Origin: KBS-83 sp051025295
Lineage (GTDB): Bacteria; Acidobacteriota; Terriglobia; Terriglobales; Acidobacteriaceae
NCBI GenBank assembly: GCA_051025295.1
Contig: JBMGJV010000006.1
Strand: one strand, 5' to 3'
DNA length: 64,000 bases
Every line of letters starts with the position of its first letter. The first letter of the stretch is position 1. Below are positions 1 through 14,242 of this stretch, piece by piece. The notes under the pieces were generated by a model that ran no database searches, was not told the DNA's origin, and saw only the letters and a list, made by a program, of their open reading frames with translations. Made by a program: the position numbers and the translations under genes.

Positions 1-1
1 T

Positions 2-795
2 TACGCCACCGCCAAGCGCCAGGCCGACACGGACAAGTCGCTCTATCAACTCGGCGTCATCTCCGGCCTCGCCTACAAGGCGTCGCAAAGCAAGGCGGAC
101 GGTCTGACGACGCAGAACCAAATGCAGCAAAATGTCGTATCCATCAACGAGGAGGCGCTGACCACCCAGCTCTCGGTCGCACAGGCCAAGGTGGATCAGG
201 CACGCGCGATGTACCAGCTCAAGGAGCAGCAGCTGGCGTCGCTTCGCGTGCGGGCCGGGATCAATGGCGTGCTCACGGACCTGCCGCTCGCAGTCGGCCA
301 GCATGTCACCCCTGGGACGATGCTGGCGAAAGTGGTGGAGCCGAACCAGTTGAAGGCTGCCCTGAACATTCCGGAGACGCAGGCGCGCGACATCCAGATC
401 GGTCAGCCGGCCTCGATCGATACGCATAACGGCGTAATCGAGGGCACGGTGAAGCGGATCGATCCCGGCGTCCACAATGGCACTGTGACCGTCGACGTCG
501 CGCTGAACAACCACGTCGAGGGCGAGCGACCAGACCTGAGTGTGGACGGCACCATTGATCTCGAGCGGCTGGCCAATGTGCTCTACGTCGGCGCCCGGCA
601 TTCGGCAACGAAGATTCGACGATCAGCCTGTTCAAGCTGGGCCCGGATGGCAAGACCGCATCGCGCGTACCCGTCAAGGTAGGACGCGCGTCGGTCAACG
701 CCATCCAGTTGCTGGGCGGGCTCAACGAGGGCGACAGCGTGATCCTGTCCGACATGTCCCGCTGGGACAACACGGACCGGATACGGCTTGAGTAA
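2..795 (+). CDS. HlyD/MacA-family periplasmic adaptor, 5'-truncated by window edge and frameshifted
   Basis: Membrane-fusion (periplasmic adaptor) protein that would bridge inner-membrane ABC permeases to a TolC-like channel. Reading opens at base 2 with no start in the window. A coiled-coil stretch rich in Gln, Ala and Lys (about bases 20-240) is followed by a lipoyl/barrel-sandwich region (VRAGINGVLTDLPL, then VGQHVTPGTML) and a beta-barrel region (VRIDPGV-like, NGTVTVDVAL). After LANVLYVG near base 590 the frame breaks: one missing base moves the rest, starting PAFGNEDSTISLF and ending DRIRLE, into the -1 frame, with stop at 793-795. The shifted tail clearly resembles an adaptor C-terminus, so this is a real gene with a one-base deletion, either a sequencing error or a recent mutation. 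It lies 32 bp before an ABC ATPase gene. Confidence 0.85.
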
Positions 796-827
796 GGGAA
801 GAGCAGGGAAGAGAGGCGAGGGCGATC

Positions 828-1553
<726 letters not shown>

Positions 1554-1622
1554 CCAGACCGGCATCGCGAATGGCGGCATGCATCACGCGTCTGCGTGAC
1601 ACGGGAGACGTGTGCCCCTCGC

Positions 1623-1667
1623 CCGGACATACGCCAACCGGACAAACGCCGACCAGGCAAACGGCAC
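1623..1667 (+). repeat. Three imperfect 15-bp tandem repeats
   Basis: Consecutive 15-mers at 1623-1637, 1638-1652 and 1653-1667 begin ccggacat, ccggacaa and ccaggcaa. Copies 1 and 2 match at 13 of 15 positions; copy 3 is weaker at 10 of 15. They lie in the 162-bp space between the ATPase gene and the first permease gene, where no credible gene is seen. Confidence 0.5.
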
Positions 1668-1715
1668 GCAGAGAGATGGCACGCACAGACGCGAGACGTG
1701 CGAAAGGGGTGGACG

Positions 1716-4201
1716 ATGGGAAGCTTCCTCAGAGATCTGCAATATGCCGTGCGGCAGTTGCGCCGCAGCCCCGGCTTTGCGTTCACTGCCATGCTCACCC
1801 TCGCGCTCGGCATCGGCGCCACCACTGCTGTCTTCAGCGTGATCGATGCCGTGCTGCTGCGCCCACTCCCATTTCCCGATCCCGACCGCATCGTCGCCGT
1901 CGAGACGCATGCGACCAGCGGCTACACCCAGCCCGCCTCCTACGTTGGCTATCGCGATGAGCGGGCGCAGCTCAGCAGCTTCTCTGCCTTCGCCGCGTAT
2001 GACACCGGCAGCATCAACTTCGAGTCGCCACGCGGCCCCGTGGCTCTGCACGCCGTCCGCGGCAGTGACAACTTCTTCGATGTCTTCGGCATGCGCCCGC
2101 TGCTCGGCCGCACGTACCGCTCTGGCGAAGAGCAGCCCGGCAACAACAATGTCGCTCTGCTCAGCCACGAGGTCTGGCAGCACGAGTTCTCCGGCGATCC
2201 CGCGGTGGTGGGCAAAGCCGCGCGCCTCGATGGTGTGCCCTACACCATCATCGGCGTCATGCCTGCTGACTTCGCCTTCCCGCTTGGCACACGCAACGCG
2301 ATCTATACCCCGCTGCACGTGCCGCCCACCGAGGCCACGCAGCGCGGCTCGCACTGGCTGCCCACGCTCGGGCGCTTGCGGCCCGGCGTCACGCGGCAGC
2401 AGGCGCAGGCCGACTTCTCGCGCGTGCTGGCCACTCTCGGCAAGGCCTATCCCGATACCGACGGCGGCCGCACCGGCACGCTGCACTCGCTCGCGGCCAG
2501 CATCACCGGCGGGGTCAGCACCCCGCTTGAGGTCACACTCGGTGCGGTGCTCACGGTCCTCGCGCTCTGCTGTGTCAACATCGCCGGCCTGCTGCTCGCC
2601 CGCGGCGTCAGCCGGCAGCGTGAGATGGCGATGCGCGCCGCCGTTGGCGCGAGTCGCGCCACGCTGGTGCGCCAGGTGCTCACCGAGAGTCTGCTGCTCG
2701 CCGCGCTCGGCGGTGCTGCGGGTGTCGTGCTCGGTGCGCTCATCCTCAAGGCGATGAGCGTCTACCTCGTCCACGCGCTCGCTCGCGGCGGCGATGTTCA
2801 CATGGACGGCCGTGTGCTGCTGGTCGCGCTCCTCGCCTCGAGCGTTGCCAGCATGGTGGCTGCTCTCACGCCGGCTCTGCGGCTGGCGCGCACGGATCCG
2901 AGTGACGCGCTGCGTACCGGCAGCGCCGGCACGGGCACATCGCGAGCGCAGCATCGCGCTCGCTCCGCATTCATCGTCACGCAGGTGGCGCTCGCCATCA
3001 CGCTGCTGTTCACCGCCGGGCTGCTGGTTCGCGCCATTCACGACCGCCTGCACGTGCCGCTCGGCTTTGCGCCCGAGCACATCGTCTCGACCGAGATCGA
3101 TCTCTCCCCCGGCCGCTATGAGAAGCGCGATCCGATGGACAATCTCTACACGCCACTCGTCACGCGGCTTCAGCACACGCCCGGCATCGAAGCTGCGGGG
3201 CTCATCAACATTGTGCCCATCCAGAACTGGGGTTCCAACTCCGACATCCATATCCAGGGCCAGCCCGCCACGCCTCCCAACCAGGAGGTGCTGGCCGAGA
3301 ACCGCGTCGTCACGCCGGGGTACTTCCGCACCTTCGGCATCCACCTGGTGCGCGGCCGCATGCTCGACCCGAGCCTCGATGGACCAGTGATCCAGCGCAG
3401 CCAGGATCCCGGTAAGATCCTGGGCCAGCCCCTCCGCGTCGTCGTCAACGAGGCGTTCGTGCGCAAGTTCTTTGCTCACGGTGGCGATCCGATCGGCGCC
3501 AAGCTTGACCATTGGGACGCGACCATCATCGGCGTCGTCAGCGACGTGCGGCAGGATCTCGGACAGCCGCCGCTGGCCGAAATGGATCTGCTCGCCTCTA
3601 CAGTGCCCGAAGAGTACAAGATGCCGACGCTGCGCAGCATGCAGCTCGTCGTGCGCACGACCGGCGACCCGCAAGCCGCGTACGGCGCGCTGCGCACTGT
3701 GCTCCACCAGGTCGATCCCACCGTGCCGTTCCGTACACCCGAGACGATGAGCGAGATCATCCTCGAGCAGCTTCAGTTCGAGCGCATGGAGTCGCTGCTC
3801 TTCGGTGGCTTCGCAGCCCTCGCGCTCATTCTCGCGGTCGTCGGTCTGTACGGGCTGCTCACTCACGAGGTCGAGCGCGGTCGTCGCGATATCGGCGTTC
3901 GCATGGCGCTTGGTGCCACGCGCGCCCATGTGCTGAACGGCATTGCGAAGCGTGCCGCTGTCATGGTCCTCGCCGGCCTGCTTGCCGGGGCTGTCCTCTC
4001 CGGACTCGCTCAACACGCCATCGCAGCCGTCTTGCCGCGTGGTGAGGCGGACGCGTCCGCCTCCCTTCTGACCAGCAGCGCGCCGGCGGCGTCTTCGTGG
4101 CGACATCCTTTGCATTGCTGCTCTGCGCCCTGCTGGCCGCGCTCATACCAGCGCGCCGCGCCGCCACCACCGAACCGATGAACGCACTCAGGATGGAGTA
4201 A
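1716..4201 (+). CDS. ADOP-type double-FtsX/MacB-like permease 1 (C-terminal frameshift)
   Basis: Inner-membrane permease of the acidobacterial duplicated orphan permease architecture: an N-terminal basic segment (DLQYAVRQLRRSPGF), a first helix ending LALGIGATTAVFS, a MacB-like periplasmic domain, a first three-helix FtsX block, a second periplasmic domain and a C-terminal FtsX block. The ATG at 1716 is preceded by gaaagggg and aligns with the start motif of the sister permeases, so earlier in-frame starts from 1596 are rejected. The uninterrupted frame stops at 4181 with a non-family tail. The family ending (FALLLCALLAALIPARRAA, then TTEPMNALRME) is present one frame over and ends at 4201, so a one-base deletion lies near 4060-4100. 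This is either an error or a damaged gene. Confidence 0.88.
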
Positions 4202-4206
4202 GCGCG

Positions 4207-6753
4207 ATGCAATGGATCCAGGACCTTCGCTACGCCATGCGGCAGTTTGGCCGCAACCCCGGGTTCACGGCCACCGCCGTCCTCACCCTCGCCCTCGGCA
4301 TCGGCGCCACCACGGCGATCTTCACCCTCATCTACAACGCGCTGCTCAAGTCCATGCCGGTGCGCAACGCAAGCACGCTCTACATGATCGGCAAGGTCCC
4401 GACCTGTTGCAATTACAACAGTCTGCAGAGTGAAGGGTGGCGCATCTTCTCGCTCGATCTCTATCGCTACTTCCGCGATCACACACAGGGCTTCGAAAGC
4501 ATCACCGCGTTTGGCTCGAGCAAGACTGCCTTGCTGACCCGGCGTCCCGGTGACCCGCGGGCCGCTGAAACGCTTCAGGGGCGCTGGGTGCTTGGCAACG
4601 AGTTCAGCACGCTCGGCGTTCCTGTCGCGCTCGGGCGCGCGATTCAGCCCTCCGACGACACCGAGGGCGCACCCCCCGTGGCCGTGCTCAGCGATCGCGC
4701 CTGGGACCGGCACTTCGGTCGCGACCCGCACATCATCGGCTCGACCCTGACCATGAACGGCGTCTCCGCGACCGTCATCGGCGTCACCGCGCCGGGCTAC
4801 CAGGGAGAGATCGTGCAGGCAGATCCGCCGGAGCTCTGGCTGCCCGTCATGCAGGAGACGAAGTTCGTCGGTGAAGACGCGTCGCACCTGCATCGTCCGG
4901 ACATGCACTGGCTCGACGTGGTGGGGCGTCTCGCGCCCGGGGCATCCGTCTCGCAGATCAATGCGCAGCTGAACATCGAACTCAAGCAGTGGCTGCACGA
5001 ACGCGGCCCGGTGCTGAGCACGGAAGAGCGGGCGCAGATCGATCGCCAGCACACCGAACTCAGCTCCGTGCGCAGCGGCGTCAACACAATTGCCAGAAAC
5101 TATGCACGATCGCTCGATCTGCTCATGGGGGCGGCGGCCTTCGTGCTGCTGATCGTCTGCGCGAACGTGGCGAACCTGCTGCTGGTGCGCGCCACCGCTC
5201 AGCGCCAGCAGCAGGCCGTGCGCATCGCCCTCGGTGCCAGCCGGCGCATGCTGGTGCGGCAGGCCCTGCTTCAGGGTGTGCTGCTCGCGCTCATGGGCAG
5301 CGTCGGCGCGATCCTGATCGCCTACGTCGCCGCGCATTCCATCCTCGCGCTCGCGTTTCGCGGCGCCAGCTATGTTCCCGTCAACGTCACGCCGTCCCTG
5401 CCGGTGCTCGCCTTCGCGGTCGGCGTCTCGCTCATCACCGCGCTGCTGTTCAGCCTCGCGCCCGCATGGCTCGCCACGCGCACGGATCCCGCGCAGGCCA
5501 TGCGCAGCAGCACGCGCAGCACCACCGATGCCAGCAGCACACCCCAGCGCCTTCTTGTCATTCTGCAGGCTGCGCTCTCGGTCGTCCTGCTCTGCGCTGC
5601 CGGCCTGCTGCTCCGCAGCCTGGACAATCTGCAGAAGCAGGAGTTCGGATTCGTCACCAAGGATCGCTACATTATCGGCATCGATCCCTTTCTCGCCGGC
5701 TACAAACCGGAGCAGACGGACGATCTCTACCGCAAGCTCAACGCTCGCATGATGGCCATCCCCGGTGCCCAGGCCGTGGGCTTCGCGCTCTACTCGCCGA
5801 TGTCCGGCAACAACTGGGGCTGGTCAGTCTTTATCCCCGGGCAGCCGGATCCGCAGCCGGACAGCGACTGGTACAACGTGTCCTACACGCGGGTCAGCCC
5901 CGGCTACTTCTCCGCCATCGGCGCACGTCTGCACGCCGGCCGCGTCATCACCGATGCGGATGACGAGCACACGCGCAAGGTCGCGGTCGTCAACCAGTCC
6001 TTCGCGGATCGCTACTTCCACGGCCACGCGATCGGCCAGCACTTCGGGGTTGAGAAGCAGGACCGCGCGCAGTTTGAGATCGTCGGCGTGGTCGAGAACA
6101 CGAAGTATTTCGATCCCACTCTGCCCGCGGCTCCGATGTACTTCGCTCCCTTCTCGCAGCAGACGCACTGGAGTGACCCGGAGCACGACAAGGGAGACTC
6201 CACCAGTCACTACGCGGGGCAGGTTGTCTTCGCGGTGAACAGCAGCAGCACTGCAACCGTCGAAGCCGCCGTGCGCCGCGCCTTCTCCGAGGTCAACCCC
6301 AACCTCGTCCCGCAGAACTTCTCCACCTTCGCCGAGCAGGTCGCCACGCAATTCAACCAGGACCAATTGCTCGCCCGGCTCACCTCGCTCTTCGGCCTGG
6401 TCGCGCTGGTGCTCGCCTCGGTCGGCATCTACGGCGTCACCGCCTACTCCGTCGAGCGCCGCACCGGTGAGATCGGCATTCGCATGGCGCTCGGCGCGGA
6501 TCGCCACCGCATCCTGCGCGATGTGCTCTCGCACGCGATGTCGCACTGCATCCTCGGCCTCGTCATCGGTATCCCGCTCGCGTACGGGGCAGGCCGCCTG
6601 CTCGCGCAGCATCTCTATGGCGTCGCTGCCTTCGACGTTCCAGTCAGCGGAGCCACACTGCTGGTGCTCGGGCTGGCCGGCCTTTTCGCCGCGCTCATCC
6701 CCGCGCGCCGCGCTGCTTCCATCGAGCCGATGACCGCGCTCCGGTCCGAGTAA
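4207..6753 (+). CDS. ADOP-type double-FtsX/MacB-like permease 2 (Cys-Cys subclass)
   Basis: Permease of 848 residues with two MacB periplasmic domains and two FtsX blocks. The N-terminus reads DLRYAMRQFGRNPGF then LALGIGATTAIFT; the C-terminus has SVERRTGEIGIRMALGADRH and ends IPARRAASIEPMTALRSE. It belongs to a subclass with a vicinal Cys pair early in the first periplasmic domain (C67-C68 in VPTCCNYN) followed by WRIFSLDLYRYFRDHT. The same pattern recurs in permease 4 and in the solitary permease at 48249. It starts 5 bp after the true end of permease 1. Transport role is inferred from fold and neighbours; substrate unknown. Confidence 0.93.
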   Translation: MQWIQDLRYAMRQFGRNPGFTATAVLTLALGIGATTAIFTLIYNALLKSMPVRNASTLYMIGKVPTCCNYNSLQSEGWRIFSLDLYRYFRDHTQGFESITAFGSSKTALLTRRPGDPRAAETLQGRWVLGNEFSTLGVPVALGRAIQPSDDTEGAPPVAVLSDRAWDRHFGRDPHIIGSTLTMNGVSATVIGVTAPGYQGEIVQADPPELWLPVMQETKFVGEDASHLHRPDMHWLDVVGRLAPGASVSQINAQLNIELKQWLHERGPVLSTEERAQIDRQHTELSSVRSGVNTIARNYARSLDLLMGAAAFVLLIVCANVANLLLVRATAQRQQQAVRIALGASRRMLVRQALLQGVLLALMGSVGAILIAYVAAHSILALAFRGASYVPVNVTPSLPVLAFAVGVSLITALLFSLAPAWLATRTDPAQAMRSSTRSTTDASSTPQRLLVILQAALSVVLLCAAGLLLRSLDNLQKQEFGFVTKDRYIIGIDPFLAGYKPEQTDDLYRKLNARMMAIPGAQAVGFALYSPMSGNNWGWSVFIPGQPDPQPDSDWYNVSYTRVSPGYFSAIGARLHAGRVITDADDEHTRKVAVVNQSFADRYFHGHAIGQHFGVEKQDRAQFEIVGVVENTKYFDPTLPAAPMYFAPFSQQTHWSDPEHDKGDSTSHYAGQVVFAVNSSSTATVEAAVRRAFSEVNPNLVPQNFSTFAEQVATQFNQDQLLARLTSLFGLVALVLASVGIYGVTAYSVERRTGEIGIRMALGADRHRILRDVLSHAMSHCILGLVIGIPLAYGAGRLLAQHLYGVAAFDVPVSGATLLVLGLAGLFAALIPARRAASIEPMTALRSE

Positions 6754-6757
6754 ACCC

Positions 6758-9192
<2,435 letters not shown>

Positions 9193-9196
<4 letters not shown>

Positions 9197-11745
9197 GAAA
9201 AATGCTCTTGGGCAACGACTTTCGTTACGCATTTCGTCAGCTTCGCCGTAGTCCGGGCTTCGCCCTCACGGCCGTGCTGACGCTCGCGCTGGGCATCGGC
9301 GCGACCACGGCCATCTTCAGCCTTATGTATGCCGCCTTGTTCAAGCCGCTCGAAGTGCAACAGCCACAGCAGCTTTATAAGGTGGGCCAGCGGATCACCT
9401 GCTGCGTCAAGCGCGAGCTCCAGGGCGACTGGAACCTGTTCTCCTGGGACACCTACGAGACCCTGCGCGACCACACGCCCGCGCTCCACGGGCAGCTCGC
9501 CGCCTTCGATGCCGGCCAGGCCTCCCTATTGATGCGTCGCGCAGGCGATGCCGCGGCCGCCGTCCCGCTCAATGGCAAGCGGGTCTCCGGCAACTACTTT
9601 GCGGTGCTCGGCGTCCCCCTCACCCTCGGCCGCGGCCTCACGCCCGCCGATGACCAGCCCGGGGCGCCCCCGGTCGTCGTCATCAGCCAGCGCATGTGGG
9701 ACCGCCGCTTCGGCCGCGACCCCCACGTGCTCGGGTCCACCCTGCTGCTGAACGGCACCGCCGCCACCGTCGTTGGCGTCACCGCCCCCGGCTTCTTCGG
9801 CGAGACCGTCAACGACGAGGTGCCCGAGGTCTGGTTCTGCATGCGCCAGCAGACCAACTTCCTCCACGACGCGCCCTCGCTCGATCAGCCCAATCGCTAT
9901 TGGCTCGACCTGATCGCGCGCGTGCCCCCAGGCACCGACCAGCGGCAGCTGGAAGCCCAGCTCACCACCGGCCTGCGGCAGTGGCTGCACGCGCACGCCT
10001 CCATGCTCTTGCCCGGCGAGCGCGATGCGATCGACCGCCAGCACACCTCGCTCGGCTCGGCAGAGGCGGGCATCAACATCGTCGCGATCTATTACAGGAA
10101 GCCGCTCGAGCTGCTGATGGGCGCCGCCGCCTTCCTCATGCTGATCGTCTGTGCCAACGTCGCCAACCTGCTCCTGGTGCGGGCGCTCGCGCAGACTCAG
10201 CAGACCTCCGTCCGCATGGCGCTCGGTGCCAGCCGCGAACAGCTGCTCCAGCAGGCATTGATCTCGAGCCTGGTGCTCGCGCTGGTCGGCTGCGTCGCGG
10301 CGATCGGCCTGTCCTATCTCTTGTCGAACTCCATCGTGGCGCTCGCCTTCCCCGGTTCTGGCTACCGCCCGGTGGACGCGGGCCTCTCGCTGCCCATGCT
10401 GGCGTTTGCCATCGGGCTGGCCGCGGTGACCTCGGTCGTCTTTGGCGTCGGGCCGGCGTGGGTGTCCACGCGCAACAATCTCGCAAGCGTGCTGCGCGCC
10501 GGTTCGCGGACGACCCGGTCGAGTGGCACCGGTCCCCAGCGCGCCCTCGTCGTCGCGCAGGCTGCGCTGTCCGTCGTGCTGCTCTGTTCCGCAGGCCTGC
10601 TCATGCGCAGCCTCAGCAACCTCCAGAACCAGGACCTCGGCTTCCACACGCAGGACCGCTACGTCATCACAATCGATCCGCAGCTCGCCGGCTACACGTC
10701 GCCCCAGACCGACGCCCTGAACCGCAAGATCGAAGAGCGCATGCTCGCCATCCCCGGCGCGCAGAGCGTCGGGCTCGCCATCTACGCTCCCATGTCGGGC
10801 GACTACCGTTCGGCCACGGCGTACTTTCCCGGCAAGGCGGACCCGCCACCCAACAGCGCCTGGGCACAGCCGGACTGGAATCGTGTCTCGCCCGAGTGGT
10901 TCACCGCCATCGGCACACGCCTGCGAGAAGGGCGATTCTTCACCGAGGCCGACGACAACAAAAGCCGCCACGTCGCCGTTGTGAGTGAGGCTTTCGTGAA
11001 GCGCTACCTCAAGGGCGACGCGCTGGGCCAGCACTTCGGGCTGGAGCCCGGCCTCCGTGATCAGTTCGAGATCGTCGGCGTCACACGCGACACCAAGTAC
11101 AGCTTCCCCGAACAACCAGCCACCCCCATGTTCTTTCTGCCCTTCCGGCAGACCATGCAGACCGTGCGCCCGGACGAGGCCGACTGGGAGAGCGGGACAC
11201 ACTATGCGAACAACGTCGTGCTCGAGCTGCACGGCAGCGATGGGCCGCGTGCGGAAGCGGCCATGCGCCAGGCCATGCGCGACGTCGATGCCAACCTGCC
11301 CATCACCGCCTTCTACACCTTCCCCGAGCTCGCCAACTACGGCTTCATCCGCAACAAACTGCTCTCGCGACTCTCCGCTCTATTTGCCGGCGTAGCGTTA
11401 CTGCTTGCGGCCATCGGCATCTACGGCGTCACGGCCTACTCGGTCGAGCGGCGTACCGGTGAAATCGGGATCCGCATGGCGCTCGGCGCCAGCCGCCTCC
11501 GCATCCTTCGCGAGGTGCTGCTGCAGTCGCTCACCTTCTGCCTGTTTGGCCTCGCCGTTGGTGTGCCACTCTCCTACGTCGCCGGCAAGCTGCTCTCCGC
11601 TCGGCTGTTCGGCGTCAGCGCCTTCGATATCGTCTCCGTCACAGTTGCCGTTGTGCTGATGACCCTGAGCGCCGCGGCGGCCGCCTTGCTTCCCGCGCGG
11701 CGTGCCGCCTCCATCGAGCCCATGCAGGCTCTACGCACCGACTGA
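9193..11745 (+). CDS. ADOP-type double-FtsX/MacB-like permease 4 (Cys-Cys subclass)
   Basis: Permease of about 850 residues, closely similar in layout to permease 2, including the vicinal cysteines (C70-C71, RITCCVKRE) followed by WNLFSWDTYETLRDHT. It has a middle FtsX block (MLIVCANVANLLLVRALAQ) and a C-terminal block (SVERRTGEIGIRMALGASRL), ending ARRAASIEPMQALRTD. Two starts are possible: GTG at 9193, overlapping the previous stop as GTGA, or ATG at 9202 giving MLLGNDFRYAFRQ. Both fit translational coupling; the ATG matches the sister N-termini slightly better. Confidence 0.92.
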
Positions 11746-11755
11746 GGAAGGAACC

Positions 11756-14233
11756 ATGGACCTGGGCAGCGATCTCCGCTATGCATGGCACCAGTTGCGG
11801 CACCATCCGCGATTTGCGCTCGCCGCGCTGCTCACGCTGGGCCTCGGCATCGGCGCCACGGCCACCATGTTTTCCGTCCTCGACCAGGTGGTGTTGCGTC
11901 CGCTGCCCTATGCACACCCGGCGCAACTGGTCACGATCGCGGAATCCGAATACAGTCAGCCAGCCAGCGGCGATGGCGGCGGCACCTCCTTGCCGAACGC
12001 CGAAGAGTGGCAGACCCGCGCACACACGCTCTCTTCTGTCGGGTACTACACGTATGCCGTGCCCGTCGTGACCGGCGTCGCGCATCCGCAGTCCGTGCCG
12101 GAACTTCTGTTCAGCACCAACGTCTTCGACCTGTTCGGAGTCACACCCGCACTGGGCCGCGGCTTCACGCCATCGGACGCGTCCCCCGGTGCGCCGCCCG
12201 TCGTTGTGCTCGGCGCATCGCAGTGGCGCACCCTGTTCAACAGCGATCCGCATGTGCTGGGTCGCGTCATCTCGCTGAACGGAGCACCCAGCACCATCAT
12301 CGGCGTCATGCCGGAGCGCTTCCCCTTTCAGGGTGGCGACGACTTCCTCCTCGCGCCCCTCAACATCCACGCCAAGGAGCTGCAGGATCGTTCCTCCGGC
12401 GTGCTCAACGTGATCGCGCGCCTGCGCTCCGGCAGCACGGTAGAGGATGCACGCCGCGAACTGGCCGGCATCAAGCAGCAGGACCTGAAGACCTATCCCG
12501 GCAAAGAGCGCGATGTGCGCATCGATGTCGAGAGGTACCAGCACGCGCTCACCCGCAAGGTCGCCCCCGGTCTCCTGTTGCTGCACTGGCTCGTCGTTGC
12601 CGTCTGGCTGCTCGCCACGGTAAACGTGGCCGGGCTGCTGCTGACCCGCACCGAAGGCCGCCGTCGTGAGATCGCCGTCCGTGCCGCGCTCGGCGCCGGC
12701 AGTGGCCGCCTGCTGCGGCAGTTCCTCATCGAGAGCCTGCTGCTCAGCCTGCTCGGCGGCGCAGCCGGGCTCGCCTTCACCGCGATCTCGCTCCACGTCT
12801 CGCGCGCCTACCTCGCCACCAGCTTCCTCAACGGCGACCTCATCCACATCGACGGCACGGTGCTCATCTATGTGCTCGTCGCATCCTGCCTCTCGGCGCT
12901 GCTCTTTGGCATGGCGCCGGCGCTCCAGGCGGCACGCCTCCCCATTCAGGATGGCCTGCGCGAAGGCACCGCCGGCGGAGGCTCCACCCGCCGCCGCATG
13001 CGGATGCGCGACGCAATCGTCACCGTCGAAGTGGCTCTTTCACTCCTTCTCCTTGTCGCTGCCGGCGTCATGGCGCGCACCCTCTACGATCTCGAGCGCA
13101 CCCCGCTCGGCTTCGAGCCCGACCACCTGGTCACCGCCGAGCTGATGCTCCCCCAGAAGGGCTTCTGGTTCCTCGCCAGCGGCCGCACGCAGGGCGCCAA
13201 CATCGTCACCACCCTGGTCGACCCCATGCTCACGCGTCTGCGCGCGCTGCCGGGCGTCAGTGCGGTCGGCGTCACGACGGTGCGGCCGCTCCATCCCAAC
13301 TGGTCCTTCCGCAACCAGGTCCGCTTCGCCGGCCGGCCGAGGAGCGATGAGCAACACGCACAGAGCGCGGACGTGCGCGCCGCCAGCCCCGACTACTTCC
13401 GCGCCATGGGCGTCTCGCTCGTCGCTGGGCGGCTCTTCAATGCCACCGACACACCCACCGCGCCCATCGCCGTCATCGTGAATCAGGCATTCACCCGGCA
13501 GATCGCCGGTGCGCGCTCGCCCCTCGGCATGCGCCTCCTGGTCGGCGAGGCTGGTCCACGCGAATACGCCACCATCGTGGGCGTGGTCGACGATGCAGTG
13601 CAAAGCATCGGCGACCCGGTCAAGCCCGAGATGCTGATCGACTTCGATCAGATGTCGCCCGAGGACGATCTCTACCCCATCCTGGTCGCGTTCCGTCTCG
13701 ATCTCGCGGTGCGCTCAGCCGCGGACCCATCCTCGCTCATCCCCGCCATCACGCGCATCGTTCAGGAAGCCAACCCGAACATCGCCGTCAACCACGCTGA
13801 ACTCATGCGCACGTCGGTTACGAATACCATAGGCAGCCAGACCCTGGCCGCGCGCCTGCTCGGCATCTTCGCCATCGTCGCGCTGCTCATCGCCGCTGCC
13901 GGCCTGTACAGCCTGCTCGCCTACCAGGTGGTGCAGCAGCAGCGCGACCTCGGCCTCCGCCTCGCCCTTGGCGCGCAACGCAAGGACGTCCTCTGGCTGG
14001 TCCTGCGGCGCGCGGTCGTCCTGCTCACCTTCGGCGGGCTGCTTGGCATCGCCGCCTCCTACACCTTCAGCCATCTTGCGCGCCACCAGTTGGCCACGGT
14101 GGACCTGCACGACCTCACGCTGGTCGTCGAGCTGGTCACGCTTCTGCTCGCAGCCGCATGCCTGGCCGCCAGCTATCTTCCGGCGCGGCGCGCCGCTCAC
14201 ATCGATCCCATGCAGGCCCTGCGCCACGAATAG
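11756..14233 (+). CDS. ADOP-type double-FtsX/MacB-like permease 5
   Basis: Permease of 825 residues, last of the five in tandem. It starts MDLGSDLRYAWHQLRHHPRF with the first helix LLTLGLGIGATATMFS, contains both periplasmic domains and both FtsX blocks, and ends LPARRAAHIDPMQALRHE. The ATG at 11756 has the strong ribosome site gaggaagga just upstream, so the longer in-frame opening from 11702 (inside permease 4) is not used. No Cys-Cys motif. It ends 9 bp before the second ATPase gene. The five permeases, with ATPases at both ends, look like one transcription unit. Confidence 0.92.
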   Translation: MDLGSDLRYAWHQLRHHPRFALAALLTLGLGIGATATMFSVLDQVVLRPLPYAHPAQLVTIAESEYSQPASGDGGGTSLPNAEEWQTRAHTLSSVGYYTYAVPVVTGVAHPQSVPELLFSTNVFDLFGVTPALGRGFTPSDASPGAPPVVVLGASQWRTLFNSDPHVLGRVISLNGAPSTIIGVMPERFPFQGGDDFLLAPLNIHAKELQDRSSGVLNVIARLRSGSTVEDARRELAGIKQQDLKTYPGKERDVRIDVERYQHALTRKVAPGLLLLHWLVVAVWLLATVNVAGLLLTRTEGRRREIAVRAALGAGSGRLLRQFLIESLLLSLLGGAAGLAFTAISLHVSRAYLATSFLNGDLIHIDGTVLIYVLVASCLSALLFGMAPALQAARLPIQDGLREGTAGGGSTRRRMRMRDAIVTVEVALSLLLLVAAGVMARTLYDLERTPLGFEPDHLVTAELMLPQKGFWFLASGRTQGANIVTTLVDPMLTRLRALPGVSAVGVTTVRPLHPNWSFRNQVRFAGRPRSDEQHAQSADVRAASPDYFRAMGVSLVAGRLFNATDTPTAPIAVIVNQAFTRQIAGARSPLGMRLLVGEAGPREYATIVGVVDDAVQSIGDPVKPEMLIDFDQMSPEDDLYPILVAFRLDLAVRSAADPSSLIPAITRIVQEANPNIAVNHAELMRTSVTNTIGSQTLAARLLGIFAIVALLIAAAGLYSLLAYQVVQQQRDLGLRLALGAQRKDVLWLVLRRAVVLLTFGGLLGIAASYTFSHLARHQLATVDLHDLTLVVELVTLLLAAACLAASYLPARRAAHIDPMQALRHE

Positions 14234-14242
14234 GAGTTGTCC

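Noticed and set aside
1584..4115. Long open frame on the minus strand opposite permease 1 (843 codons)
   Set aside because: GC-rich third positions create antisense open frames; the product is low-complexity (Arg, Glu, His, Ala-rich) and lies opposite a clear membrane protein.
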